Assembly (NCBI GenBank): GCA_030748635.1
Contig: JASMLP010000160.1
Location: 28,251 to 92,250 of the forward strand
Direction of reading: 5' to 3'
Origin: Planctomycetota bacterium
GTDB taxonomy: Bacteria; Planctomycetota; JACQVV01; JASMLP01
DNA: 64,000 nucleotides
The position numbers were made by a program, and so were the translations under genes. Below the pieces are notes generated by a model. The model saw only the letters and a list, made by a program, of their open reading frames with translations, had not been told where the DNA came from and did not search any database. This document shows, in pieces, positions 1 to 8,286 of the stretch. Position 1 is the first letter of the stretch. Each line of letters begins with the position of its first letter.

Positions 1-969
1 GCAATGGGCGACCCCTTCATCACCAAAGCCACAATCCCAAAGCTCAAGTACTCGAAGGTTTTTGGTGGAACCGATATGTTTCAATCCATCGTCTGTAATG
101 CTATAGCCAGGCTGCCAAATCCTCAATATCCTCAGCGAAGACATACGGGGAATGAATTCGAGTCCCTCATCGCTAATGGATCCACAACTCATCAAGGTTA
201 ACTCTTCGATCGAGTCCTTGGCCGATAACAATTCCAGGGAACGATTTCCGATCTTACGAATACCGAGTTTAAGCTTTTTCAGGCCAAAGATTTCCTTCAG
301 GGAAACAACCGATTCATCGCCAAGTTGTGAGCCTGTGACTTCAGCAGAGCGGAGAGTGCGGAGTTCACTCAATGAACTCAATCCACTCGCCGTAATGTTT
401 CGTAGTTCGACGAGTCCCAAATGCTCCAAGGATGGCAATAGAGAAAGCTTTCCCAGGCCTCGATCACTGATTAGAGAGTGCCGCAATTCAAGAGTTCGAA
501 GTCCCGTGATCTTCCGAAGGTGACCCATCCCCTCATCCGTGATCCCCGGCTTATCGGTAAGGATACCGGTGCGATTCTTGAATTCCTCGGCCTGCTCGTC
601 GCTCATCCCCCTAGCTATCTGTGAGGGATCTTCGAGCACCAGTCCAGGAATCGATTTTCGATTCATCTCCTGTATGACCACTCCAAGGCTCCGATCGTCC
701 GAATAGGCAGGGATTACGTACCAAACCATGCATTTGGGGATCAATAATCCCCGCCCGGACCGCGTGGGAGTAGAGCCGATGTCTTGAACCCAACCGTTGT
801 GCAATACGGCGAACACTTTGAGTGAAACCTCACTATCAAAGAACCGTGAATCAAATCCTTCAGCATTCGCCGATCCCTTGGGACCATGACGGTAAGAAAG
901 ACCAGAAATAAGCAGAAACGCGCCGAGTTGGAAATCGAATCGCAGGACGGAAAGGTGTTTTCCATGAAT
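1..969 (-). CDS. Leucine-rich-repeat protein, exported, C-terminus beyond window
   Basis: The minus-strand frame is open from a stop at 970-972 to the left edge, so the C-terminus is missing. After an N-terminal domain of unknown function come at least seven repeats of about 24-25 residues of the type ITDEGL..L..L..L.L, e.g. TDEGMGHLRKITGLRTLEL and SISDEGLEFIPRMSSLRIL, which are leucine-rich repeats of the cysteine-containing/RI-like kind. The first residues (about LRFDFQLGAFLLISG...SANA) look like a signal peptide. No ATG or GTG opens this frame. CTG at 943-945 or ATT at 967-969 are the only upstream options, and a neighbouring frame (ATG near 962) also encodes a signal-like stretch, so a frameshift or rare start is possible. 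It is divergent from the ECF sigma gene. Function unknown; probably protein binding in the periplasm or at the surface. Confidence 0.75.
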   Translation of the reverse strand, partial: MHGKHLSVLRFDFQLGAFLLISGLSYRHGPKGSANAEGFDSRFFDSEVSLKVFAVLHNGWVQDIGSTPTRSGRGLLIPKCMVWYVIPAYSDDRSLGVVIQEMNRKSIPGLVLEDPSQIARGMSDEQAEEFKNRTGILTDKPGITDEGMGHLRKITGLRTLELRHSLISDRGLGKLSLLPSLEHLGLVELRNITASGLSSLSELRTLRSAEVTGSQLGDESVVSLKEIFGLKKLKLGIRKIGNRSLELLSAKDSIEELTLMSCGSISDEGLEFIPRMSSLRILRIWQPGYSITDDGLKHIGSTKNLRVLELWDCGFGDEGVAHC

Positions 970-1015
970 TCAGTCACTTCTTCATTGGGGATCTTGCGTC
1001 TTCACCCATCTACAT

Positions 1016-1093
1016 TGTACTTTTGGTACATGTTTCAGAATTCTGGCAAAAGGATACCCGATAGGGAACATCCGATATCTGATGTACATCAGA
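1016..1093. promoter_or_regulatory. Two palindromes at the start of the ECF sigma gene
   Basis: A perfect inverted repeat TGTAC-N5-GTACA lies at 1016-1030, ending on the A of the proposed ATG of the sigma gene. A perfect 16-bp palindrome TCTGATGTACATCAGA lies at 1078-1093 inside the beginning of the reading frame. Both contain the core TGTAC. They sit between two divergent genes and could be operator half-sites, but no factor is known. Confidence 0.3.
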
Positions 1094-1653
1094 CACGGAG
1101 AGAATTCGAGTCCTTGCTGGGTGAACATTTGCCTGAAGTGTATCGACTCGCCCACTGGTTAGCCCGTAATACGATGGATGCGGAGGACCTTGTGCAGGAA
1201 GCGGCCTTGCGCGCCTATAGATCTTTCGGGTCCTTCCAGCGAGGTACGAGATTCAAAGCCTGGATTTTCAGAATTCTGACGAATGTACATATCGACAGAA
1301 ACCGCAAAATATCCAGACGGAAACCGACCTATGAACTTGACCCTGAATGTGTGGAAGCGCCCTCGGAAACACCCGAACTTCCTCCACTCGAGCCCGGACT
1401 GTTGACTCGAATCGAAGATTCCTTAGACGAAACGGTAAAAATGGCCCTCGATGAATTGCCAGAGCCTTACCAACTTGTCTTTTTGTTTTATGGATTGGGA
1501 GATCTCACCTACGAAGAGATCAGCCTTAGTCTCGAAATCCCAGTCGGGACGGTGATGAGTCGCCTGTACCGGGCTCGCCGTAAACTTCAAGAATCCCTTT
1601 CAGACTTTGCTCACCGAGAAGGATATATCTCTCGATCCGTGGAGTCCTCATGA
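1030..1653 (+). CDS. ECF-family RNA polymerase sigma factor
   Basis: This is a 207-residue extracytoplasmic-function sigma factor that would direct RNA polymerase to a stress regulon. Region 2 is visible as LARNTMDAEDLVQEAALRAY and then FKAWIFRILTNVHIDRNRK. A short acidic linker follows, then region 4 as LPEPYQLVFLFYGLGDLTYEEI and GTVMSRLYRARRKL, the usual helix-turn-helix. I chose ATG 1030; the frame is open back to 886, but that 48-residue extension has no family counterpart and overlaps the divergent LRR gene. The stop overlaps the start of the next gene (ATGA), which encodes a zinc-finger anti-sigma factor, the classic arrangement for membrane-signal control. Confidence 0.9.
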   Translation: MFQNSGKRIPDREHPISDVHQTRREFESLLGEHLPEVYRLAHWLARNTMDAEDLVQEAALRAYRSFGSFQRGTRFKAWIFRILTNVHIDRNRKISRRKPTYELDPECVEAPSETPELPPLEPGLLTRIEDSLDETVKMALDELPEPYQLVFLFYGLGDLTYEEISLSLEIPVGTVMSRLYRARRKLQESLSDFAHREGYISRSVESS

Positions 1654-2444
1654 ACTGCGAAGAAACCAGAAACCATTTTTACAAGTATCTCGACGATACG
1701 TTGAGTACCCCCCAAACGCAGGAGATTCGATCTCACCTTGAAGCGTGTACGACCTGCGCCACCTGGTTCGATCGAAATCGCTCCACAGACCGGATCATAC
1801 TTTCTCGGCTCCGTAAGCCGCGCGTGCCGGATCACCTTTCCGAAAGGATTTCTGCCGTCATTCAAGAGGAAACGACCCGACTCACTCGACTGAAATCGTT
1901 CAAAACTACTCCCAGAGTATTCTGGTTGCCGTGGATCGGATTCATCGCCGTGGTCGTGTTACTCAGCCTCTTTGTATTAGGCAAAACTTCCGATCCCGAA
2001 GGGCCGGATCTTCGGGTGAAGGAAATCGTGCCACTTTTCATCGAGTGCCACAATTCCGAACACGATTATGCTCGGGTAAGGAATCTCCTCGATTCCGATC
2101 GTCATGCGAATTTGGCCAAGAAGGGAGGTCGCTTGTTGGGTGAATTGCAAATATCGCTTATTTTTCGCACCGATCAAATTCCCTGTCATTATGCAGAGTA
2201 TGAAATCTCCGGGGAACGAATCAGTTACTTCTCCTTGTCGACCGAGACTCTGGACTGGGGCACCATGGAAAATCTTTTTGTTAACGACTTGCACATCCGC
2301 CAGATGGTTCATGATAACTATCTTCTGTATGGATGGATTCATCCGGATTCCACTCGATTTTTATTAATCTCATCCAAATGCAAGGACCCGAAAGGATTGC
2401 TTCAGGCCTTCCTAGGGGATCATAAAGATTCAAAGAATCGTTGA
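1650..2444 (+). CDS. Membrane-anchored zinc-finger anti-sigma factor
   Basis: This protein of 264 residues begins with a putative zinc-finger (zf-HC2) anti-sigma domain: MNCEET near the start and HLEACTTCATWF around residues 30-40 give the HxxxCxxC ligands. One membrane helix follows at about residues 92-112 (FWLPWIGFIAVVVLLSLFVLG). The roughly 150-residue C-terminal part, presumably periplasmic, is of no family I recognise. The start overlaps the sigma gene stop by four bases, so the two are translationally coupled and the protein most likely sequesters that sigma factor until a periplasmic signal arrives. The nature of the signal is not visible. Confidence 0.85.
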   Translation: MNCEETRNHFYKYLDDTLSTPQTQEIRSHLEACTTCATWFDRNRSTDRIILSRLRKPRVPDHLSERISAVIQEETTRLTRLKSFKTTPRVFWLPWIGFIAVVVLLSLFVLGKTSDPEGPDLRVKEIVPLFIECHNSEHDYARVRNLLDSDRHANLAKKGGRLLGELQISLIFRTDQIPCHYAEYEISGERISYFSLSTETLDWGTMENLFVNDLHIRQMVHDNYLLYGWIHPDSTRFLLISSKCKDPKGLLQAFLGDHKDSKNR

Positions 2445-2514
2445 TCCGGACCGTACGCATGAGGACCCTCCGACTTCTTCTTGATCCACCATCGCCTGAG
2501 CAACCATGTAACTC

Positions 2515-3909
2515 ATGAAGGAATCTCAAAAACAAACACTCCTTCCGGTTGTTCTGGAATTACCTGCCGACCTCGAAACTCCGGTTTCCGCTTTTATGAA
2601 ACTGCAGCCTCTTGGCGCTCGATTCCTGCTGGAATCGGTTGAATTGGGCCAACATATCGGCCGATACTCTTTCATCGGAATCGGCTTTTGGAAAGAACTC
2701 CAATTTCCGCTGGATACGCATACCGATCCGTTGGAAATGATAGAGGAGGAGCTTTCGAAGTTCGAAGTGGCCCAGGACCCCAGGATTCCGAAATTACTAG
2801 GAGGCGCAGTCGGTCATATCGGTTACCCCTATGTTCAACATGTGGAAGCTTCGGTTGAACAAGATCATCCCGACCCTCTGGGCCTTCCGTTGGCACACTT
2901 TTTCTTGGTAGACACTTTAGTCCTGTTCGATCACGTACATCAAACCATATATATCGCTGCGTTGGATGGAGTCCCCGATCGTCCCCCTGCTTCCCGGCGT
3001 GTCGCCGACATTCAGGACGCAATGGCCTATACGGGGCACCCTACACCAAACGTTGGAGATTCCGATCCCGGCCCTTTTCAATCGGATGTCGGCAAAGAAG
3101 CCTTTCTCGAACGCGTCCACGTTGCCAAGGAATACATCGCAGAAGGAGACCTTTTCCAACTGGTTCTATCTCATCGTTGCTCCGGTCCGATCGGTTCGAT
3201 CGACCCTTTTACGATTTATCGTTCATTACGTCGTAACAACCCGTCTCCATATATGTTTTTCTTCGATTTTGACCATTACCATATCGTCGGATCCAGTCCG
3301 GAGATGCTCGTCCGACTAGAAGGTAATCGGGCCGAACTCCGCCCAATCGCCGGGACGCGTCCACGAAATGTGGATCCGAAACGAGATCAAAAGCTTGAAA
3401 TGGACCTTCTTTCCGACCCCAAAGAGAGAGCGGAACATTTGATGCTCGTCGATCTGGCCAGAAACGATCTCGGGCGGGTTTGCCATGCTGGAACCATCGA
3501 GGTCGCTCCATATTTTTCCGTGGAGAGATACAGCCATGTCATGCATATCGTAAGCGGGGTCCGGGGAGATCTGTTACCGGAATGCTCCGCGTTTGATCTC
3601 TTTCGAGCGACTTTCCCTGCCGGCACCGTTTCAGGCGCACCGAAAGTCCGAGCCATGAAACGTATTGAGGAATTGGAGTCCTCTTCCAGAGGACCTTACG
3701 CAGGAGCCATCGGATATTTCGGACTTACCGGCGAAATGGACATGTGCATCGCCATTCGAAGCATTATCTTGAAACGAGGAAACGCTCATCTCCAGGCCGG
3801 CGCTGGAATCGTTTACGATTCGGATCCGGAAAGGGAGTGGGAAGAAACCCATGACAAGATGGAGGGCCTGGCTGCCGCCATCCGCCTTGCGCATCAGATG
3901 GGGTCTTGA
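2515..3909 (+). CDS. trpE: Anthranilate synthase component I
   Basis: The 464-residue protein would convert chorismate plus ammonia to anthranilate, the first committed step of tryptophan synthesis. The N-terminal LLESVELGQHIGRYSFIG carries the LLES element known as the tryptophan feedback site. The chorismate-binding domain follows with PIAGTRPR, ERAEHLMLVDLARNDLGRV, FPAGTVSGAPKVRAM and the terminal QAGAGIVYDSDPEREWEE. The alanine in PIAGT argues for anthranilate synthase; aminodeoxychorismate synthase (PabB) usually has lysine there. The amidotransferase subunit gene follows 23 bases downstream. No other trp genes are near, so the pair may also serve folate synthesis. Confidence 0.93.
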   Translation: MKESQKQTLLPVVLELPADLETPVSAFMKLQPLGARFLLESVELGQHIGRYSFIGIGFWKELQFPLDTHTDPLEMIEEELSKFEVAQDPRIPKLLGGAVGHIGYPYVQHVEASVEQDHPDPLGLPLAHFFLVDTLVLFDHVHQTIYIAALDGVPDRPPASRRVADIQDAMAYTGHPTPNVGDSDPGPFQSDVGKEAFLERVHVAKEYIAEGDLFQLVLSHRCSGPIGSIDPFTIYRSLRRNNPSPYMFFFDFDHYHIVGSSPEMLVRLEGNRAELRPIAGTRPRNVDPKRDQKLEMDLLSDPKERAEHLMLVDLARNDLGRVCHAGTIEVAPYFSVERYSHVMHIVSGVRGDLLPECSAFDLFRATFPAGTVSGAPKVRAMKRIEELESSSRGPYAGAIGYFGLTGEMDMCIAIRSIILKRGNAHLQAGAGIVYDSDPEREWEETHDKMEGLAAAIRLAHQMGS

Positions 3910-3932
3910 AATCTCTCCCCTGGAGTTTTTAC

Positions 3933-4499
3933 ATGATTCTTGTTCTCGACAATTACGATAGCTTTACCTACAACCTCGTACAGTACCTCCTCGAACTTGG
4001 CGCCAATGTTTTGGTCAAGAGGAACGATCAGATCGACTTGAATGAGGTTTTCGCTCTCTCCCCCTCTCATCTCATTCTCAGTCCGGGACCGGGGCGCCCC
4101 GAAGATGCCGGAATCACAGAACATTTGATTGTCGAATCCTTGAATAGGAATATTCCTCTCCTAGGGGTTTGCTTGGGACATCAAGCGTTAGGCCATGTTC
4201 TGGGAGGAAGCGTTATTCGTGCACCCAAACCGATTCATGGCAAGGTGGATTCCATCCTCCACGACCATTCACACCTATTCGAACCCCTCGCGAATCCTTT
4301 CCCAGCGACTCGCTACCATTCACTCATAATCGATCGGACAGGACTTCCCGATAGCCTTCGGGTAACCGCTTGGACAGAGGACGGACTGATCATGGGTATT
4401 GAACATCGAGAATGCCCGGCCTTCGGTGTGCAGTTCCATCCAGAGTCGATCGCCAGTGAGGGGGGACAAATCATTCTGGAACGCTTTCTGGAAAAATAG
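3933..4499 (+). CDS. trpG: Anthranilate synthase component II (glutamine amidotransferase)
   Basis: This 188-residue class I glutamine amidotransferase supplies ammonia to the component I encoded just upstream. It starts with the family-typical MILVLDNYDSFTYNLVQYL, has the oxyanion strand SPGPGRPEDAG, the nucleophilic elbow GVCLGHQALG with catalytic Cys, and the His-Glu pair in FHPESIASEGG. I chose ATG 3933; the frame is open nine codons further up, but the extension is not part of the family. TrpG and PabA cannot be separated by sequence alone and one protein often serves both pathways. The gene is convergent with the HEAT-repeat gene, leaving 16 bases. Confidence 0.92.
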   Translation: MILVLDNYDSFTYNLVQYLLELGANVLVKRNDQIDLNEVFALSPSHLILSPGPGRPEDAGITEHLIVESLNRNIPLLGVCLGHQALGHVLGGSVIRAPKPIHGKVDSILHDHSHLFEPLANPFPATRYHSLIIDRTGLPDSLRVTAWTEDGLIMGIEHRECPAFGVQFHPESIASEGGQIILERFLEK

Positions 4500-4515
4500 C
4501 CTTCTTCCTGAAATT

Positions 4516-5700
4516 TCAATAATCGTACTTTTCTGTCCAGTGAGAATTTTTCAAAAGCCTTCGTATTTCCCGATCGAAATCGGCCCTTCCCAGATGTTTC
4601 AACCGCTGAGATCTTGACCAGAAGGCCTCCTGAAAACATTTTTCTTCGCCACGATGATAATCGTGTTTTTCTCCCGTTTCATAGAGATAGACGTGAAATG
4701 CATCGTGCACAAGAACTTCGGCGAGATAATCCACGGTCCAGGTATTCACCGTCCCGAGGCGAATACTGAAAGTGCGACTTCGAACATCGACACCTGTCGT
4801 CAGCCCTTCCCGAACCTCGATCTTATCTAACGATAAGCAGACGAGATGGTAATGTGAGGGTGCGGTCTTTGAAAGTCGGTCCAGAGCGGTTCTTATACGA
4901 TCACAACCCGATGTAAAGCCTGAAATGGTGGGTGAATCCAATTTCCGGCTATTCTTCCATATATACCGGTGGATCGAATCAAATCCTCCTCGATATCGGA
5001 ATCGCCTGGGTACCTCGTTCACCGTATTTCCAGAGCGGACTTCAAGTAATTCAGAAGCGTTCTGACGAATGAGTTCTCTATCATCCGTGAGTCCTCTCCT
5101 TAGCATTCCGATAGCTCGAGGATGCCCGACTAATTCAATGACTCCCCAGAAGGAATGAAGGCGAACATGTTCGTTTGTGTGAACGAACATCGATGTTTCC
5201 GCCACAGCAAGGGCTCCTTTTCCGCCGATCTTGACCAGCGCCGAGATGGCTTCAACCGCTTCGAATTCATCCTGTCCCTGAAGAACGATTTTGGCGAGGG
5301 CTGGTATGGATGCACTCTTCCCCAACAGACCCAAGGCCTCGATCGCAAAGAGTCGTCGAATTCCGTCATCGTGAATTGCGGACTTTTCGAGACGAAGGCG
5401 AAGCCATCGAGCATCCATTTTGGAGGCTGCCCAAAATCCGAGATTTCGCAGATGACTGGCGCGTTCCCCCATGGATATCGCGTAAATGGATTCCAATGCG
5501 CTGACTTCTTGAAACCAAACCAATTCTTCCAGGGTTTGGACATAAGAGAAGGGATCTTGGGACAAAATCTTCAACTCTCTCTCCAAGGGATCGGCACCCC
5601 GATTGGATTGAGCTTGGGATTCCGGAACGATCCAGCCGGAGAGGATGAAAGCGGTGAACCAACCGAGCAAACACCGCTTGTTCCTCATAAATAGGTTCAT
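4516..5700 (-). CDS. Exported HEAT-repeat protein with C-terminal HDxxH motif
   Basis: The 394-residue protein has a signal peptide (hydrophobic GWFTAFILSGWIV, then SQAQ, around residues 14-31; ATG at 5700 or 5688). Residues of about 90-230 form HEAT/PBS-lyase-like repeats such as IRRLFAIEALGLLGKSASIP and AVEAISALVKIGGKGALA. The C-terminal part is different: it contains HDAFH at residues 332-336 followed about 22 residues later by CFQEAF with Glu358, a spacing reminiscent of zinc peptidases of the HExxH...E kind with Asp in place of the first Glu. Enzymatic activity is inferred only. No close gene partner: trpG is convergent and selD is divergent. Confidence 0.75.
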   Translation of the reverse strand: MNLFMRNKRCLLGWFTAFILSGWIVPESQAQSNRGADPLERELKILSQDPFSYVQTLEELVWFQEVSALESIYAISMGERASHLRNLGFWAASKMDARWLRLRLEKSAIHDDGIRRLFAIEALGLLGKSASIPALAKIVLQGQDEFEAVEAISALVKIGGKGALAVAETSMFVHTNEHVRLHSFWGVIELVGHPRAIGMLRRGLTDDRELIRQNASELLEVRSGNTVNEVPRRFRYRGGFDSIHRYIWKNSRKLDSPTISGFTSGCDRIRTALDRLSKTAPSHYHLVCLSLDKIEVREGLTTGVDVRSRTFSIRLGTVNTWTVDYLAEVLVHDAFHVYLYETGEKHDYHRGEEKCFQEAFWSRSQRLKHLGRADFDREIRRLLKNSHWTEKYDY

Positions 5701-5893
5701 CTTTCAGCCATCTCGAAAGAGTCTCATCTCTAAATGTCCTGGATCCACCCGCACCTATTTTCTTCGAAATCTCAACCGAAACAAATAATTAACAAATTGA
5801 AGACATTTCAAACGAGTTGAAGCGTGGATCGTGAAGTTCCTTCTCAAAACGGTACTGGAGGAAAAGATAATCGAGCCGAACCCCCTAATTACT

Positions 5894-5907
5894 TGCATTG
5901 CAATGCA
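5894..5907. repeat. 14-bp perfect palindrome upstream of selD
   Basis: TGCATTGCAATGCA is its own reverse complement. It lies in the 324-bp gap between the HEAT gene and selD, about 40 bases before the -35 box of the proposed selD promoter. CCTAA at 5884-5888 and TTAGG at 5908-5912 extend it asymmetrically. It could be a regulator site. Nothing else gene-like was found in this gap. Confidence 0.3.
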
Positions 5908-5948
5908 TTAGGAGTCACCCCAATTAAGAGTTCGGGTTCGCAATCGAT

Positions 5949-5977
5949 TTGAAAGGCACCTGGAGCGATTGTATACT
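5949..5977 (+). promoter_or_regulatory. Sigma-70-type promoter of selD
   Basis: TTGAAA at 5949-5954 and TATACT at 5972-5977 are separated by exactly 17 bases. Transcription would begin near 5984, giving a leader of about 40 bases before the ATG at 6025. This supports the start codon upstream of the in-frame TGA. Confidence 0.6.
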
Positions 5978-6024
5978 TTGGATAGTTAAAGACGTGTATT
6001 CTCAACGATTGGGTCCTCTTCCTA

Positions 6025-7086
6025 ATGAAAATTCCATCCCGAATGACCCAATTTGCCTGCTCGGGAGGCTGAGCGGCTAAAATCGGTCCAGGGGTCTTGG
6101 ATCAACTGGTTGGAAATCTTGATCTGGGTGTATCCGACGATTTGTTGATCGGCCTCGACCCCTCGGACGATGCCGCCGTTTATCGAATCGATGAAAATCG
6201 AGCCCTGGTGTTTACCGCCGATGTCATCACACCTGTAGTAGATGACCCTTATTTATGGGGTCAGGTCGCAGCAGCCAACAGTTTGTCGGATATATTTGCC
6301 ATGGGAGGCGAGGTTCTCATGGCGATCAACCTGGCGTTCTTTCCCACACCAGGAGAATCCATAACGACCCAAGAGTTGGAACAGGTGCTCCGCGGCGGCA
6401 ATGAACGTGTCCGTTCTGCCGGTGGATTGACTGTGGGGGGCCATACCGTAAGGGATAGCGAAATCAAATACGGTTTGGCCGTCGTCGGTGAGGCGCATCC
6501 GGACCGGATTCTCACCAAATCGGGAGCGCGTGCGGAGGATGTTCTCATCCTTACCAAGCCCTTGGGAACCGGCTTGATCATCGGCGCCTACACCAAGCAA
6601 AACGAAAACCTTTCGTCTGAGTCGGTGGAAGAAGCTTGTCACCATATGAAAACGCTCAACGATACGGCCGCTCAACTTTCTCAAGAATATGGTGTTTCCG
6701 GCGCGACCGATGTCACCGGATTTGGCCTCCTGGGACATGCCTGGGAGATGGCGTCGAGATCGGGTGTAGACTTTCATCTCAAAGCGTCCCTTCTCCCCCA
6801 CTATGAGATTTGCAGCAAGCTCGTTGCGAGTGGCGTCCAAACCGGTGTAACCCGCGCCAATGAGGAAGCTACCCAAGAGCATGTTCGAATTTCTCCTGAA
6901 CTAAACGAACTCCAACTTTCTCTCCTGTTCGATCCACAAACTTCCGGCGGACTCCTTATCTCCGTGGCCCGCGACAACGCGAAGGCTTTGCTCGCCGACC
7001 TTCACAAGACAGGTCTTTATCCACACGCCAATATCATCGGAGAAGTCCACGCCTCTACTTCCCCCAAAATGGAGATTCAAACATGA
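6025..7086 (+). CDS. selD: Selenophosphate synthase, selenocysteine-containing (UGA at codon 16)
   Basis: SelD makes selenophosphate from selenide and ATP, the selenium donor for selenocysteine and selenouridine. From ATG 6025 the frame reads MKIPSRMTQFACSGG, then TGA at 6070-6072, then AAKIGPGVLDQLVGNL, which is the family's active-site segment (normally GGCAAK or GGUAAK). The rest is typical: DDAAVYRI, FTADVITPVVDDPYLWGQ, AANSLSDIFAMGG, GGHTVRDSEIKYGLAV, TDVTGFGLLGH and DPQTSGGLLIS. With selenocysteine at residue 16 the protein has 353 residues, close to the family's usual 345-355. A caller that stops at TGA would start at TTG 6097 and lose the catalytic residue. A hairpin follows the TGA. 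The next gene overlaps by ATGA. Confidence 0.95.
6085..6103 (+). promoter_or_regulatory. Bacterial SECIS hairpin of selD
   Basis: GGUCCA at 6085-6090 pairs with UGGAUC at 6098-6103 (one G-U pair), enclosing a seven-base loop GGGGUCU. The loop contains the GGUCU core of the Escherichia coli fdhF SECIS apical loop bound by SelB. It begins 18 bases after the UGA, inside the distance range known for bacterial SECIS elements. Confidence 0.8.
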
Positions 7087-7448
7087 CTCCTGACGCACAA
7101 ACCAAACTTTGGGTTGAAATCATTGTCGAAGAACCCGACGGCAACGACTCTTATGTCGGTCTTGTCGATGAACCACTTGAAGACTCGATTTTCTCACTGG
7201 CCGGAGACGATTTTGTAAAACTGGAAAAGGTCCGGTGGCGAGAGGAGGCCAGCGAACTCGAATTCAAAGTCGTTAAACAGTCGGAAATGGGTGGTGACTA
7301 CACGGATCATTTCTTCGTCAAGAAGTCAAAGATCGTCATGATCAGGCCGATCAAAAAAGAGTCCATAATCTGGGGAGATCGCAACGGTTTGCATTCTCGG
7401 ATTATGGGAACCGGCTCTCAGGAGTCGAGCAATCCCCACTCCACCTGA
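7083..7448 (+). CDS. Small acidic protein of unknown function, coupled to selD
   Basis: I do not recognise this 121-residue protein. It is acidic at the N-terminus (VEIIVEEPDGNDSYVGLVDE) and probably beta-rich through FVKLEKVRWREEASELEFKVV, and it has no signal peptide or membrane helix. The start codon overlaps the selD stop (ATGA at 7083-7086), so it is translationally coupled to selD. The last 31 bases overlap the convergent isomerase gene, and the C-terminal 20 residues look unstructured. A role linked to selenium metabolism is suggested only by position. Confidence 0.65.
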   Translation: MTPDAQTKLWVEIIVEEPDGNDSYVGLVDEPLEDSIFSLAGDDFVKLEKVRWREEASELEFKVVKQSEMGGDYTDHFFVKKSKIVMIRPIKKESIIWGDRNGLHSRIMGTGSQESSNPHST

Positions 7449-8272
7449 TGCAAGAACGAAAGGGCGTCTTTTGCACATGTGGGGGCAGCATGTGAATGGC
7501 GAGATAATTCTACGCCGACGATGGGGAAATGAGGGAATTCCATCAATGCAGAGATGATGGGAGGGAAATCGATCTCTCCATGACCAAAAAATAGATGTTC
7601 ATGGACAGGGCGTCGCATATCTTCGATATGCACATTCACCACATCTTCAAAATACTGACGCAAGGCTCGTTCCGGCTCGATCCCTTCCAGCCAGGCATGG
7701 CCTACGTCGAGGGTCAACTTGAAGTTATCCATATTCACCCGACTCGAGAGCATTTTGTAGTCCTCTAGCGTAGAAACGAGCATCCCAGGTTCAGGCTCAA
7801 AGCCGATCGTAACGCCCCTCTCACGAGCTCTTCGGGCCACTTCTTGGCACCCTGCGACCAACCAGTCCCACGCCTTATTCTCTTCGACTCCTGTCGGAAG
7901 AACACCCGACCAAAAACTGACGCACCGAACGTCTAATTCGGCCCCCCAATCAACGCAACGCATCAAGAATTCGATACGTTTTTTCCGATGGTTAGGGCTT
8001 AGGAGAGTCGGTTCATGTTTCAACGTGCGATTCAATAAATACCTGGCCCCCGTTTCCAACACACATTCCATACCGTGATGAATGAGTTTTTTTCTAAATT
8101 CACGAATATCCTGAATTGAGGTCCACTCCGGATTGAGATGATGAACATCGGGTGTCAAGCACAGCGCTTGATAGCCGATGTCGTCAAGTATCTTCAATAC
8201 GGAATCCAGATCGTGGTGGGCAAACCCATTCGTGTTGTAGCCGTACCGGCAAACTGGTGGCGTGGACACCAA
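7418..8272 (-). CDS. Sugar-phosphate isomerase/epimerase-like TIM-barrel protein
   Basis: The 284-residue protein belongs to the xylose-isomerase-like TIM barrel superfamily (AP endonuclease 2 type). Visible strands and metal ligands include YGYNTNGF at the N-terminus, VSFWSGVLP, GVTIGFEPEPGML with a Glu ligand, LTLDVGHAW with an Asp-x-x-His pair, VNVHIEDMR, and HLFFGHGEIDFP followed by VGVELSRHSH. These positions fit a metal-dependent sugar isomerase or epimerase, but the substrate cannot be told. It is the last gene of a minus-strand run sigma-54 regulator-upp-hpt, starting 14 bases after hpt, so it may act on a ribose- or nucleoside-derived sugar; that is inference. Confidence 0.8.
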   Translation of the reverse strand: MVSTPPVCRYGYNTNGFAHHDLDSVLKILDDIGYQALCLTPDVHHLNPEWTSIQDIREFRKKLIHHGMECVLETGARYLLNRTLKHEPTLLSPNHRKKRIEFLMRCVDWGAELDVRCVSFWSGVLPTGVEENKAWDWLVAGCQEVARRARERGVTIGFEPEPGMLVSTLEDYKMLSSRVNMDNFKLTLDVGHAWLEGIEPERALRQYFEDVVNVHIEDMRRPVHEHLFFGHGEIDFPPIISALMEFPHFPIVGVELSRHSHAAPTCAKDALSFLHQVEWGLLDS

Positions 8273-8286
8273 AAATTCTCCTCGAG

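Noticed and set aside
886..1029. 48-residue N-terminal extension of the ECF sigma factor
   Set aside because: No ECF family has it, and it overlaps the divergent leucine-rich-repeat gene; ATG 1030 gives the usual length.
5701..6024. tRNA-Sec (selC) next to selD
   Set aside because: I looked for a long acceptor arm and UCA anticodon in this gap and found neither.
6097..7086. selD starting at TTG 6097 as a shortened protein
   Set aside because: It would lack the catalytic Sec/Cys segment that is present just upstream in frame around a TGA with a SECIS hairpin.
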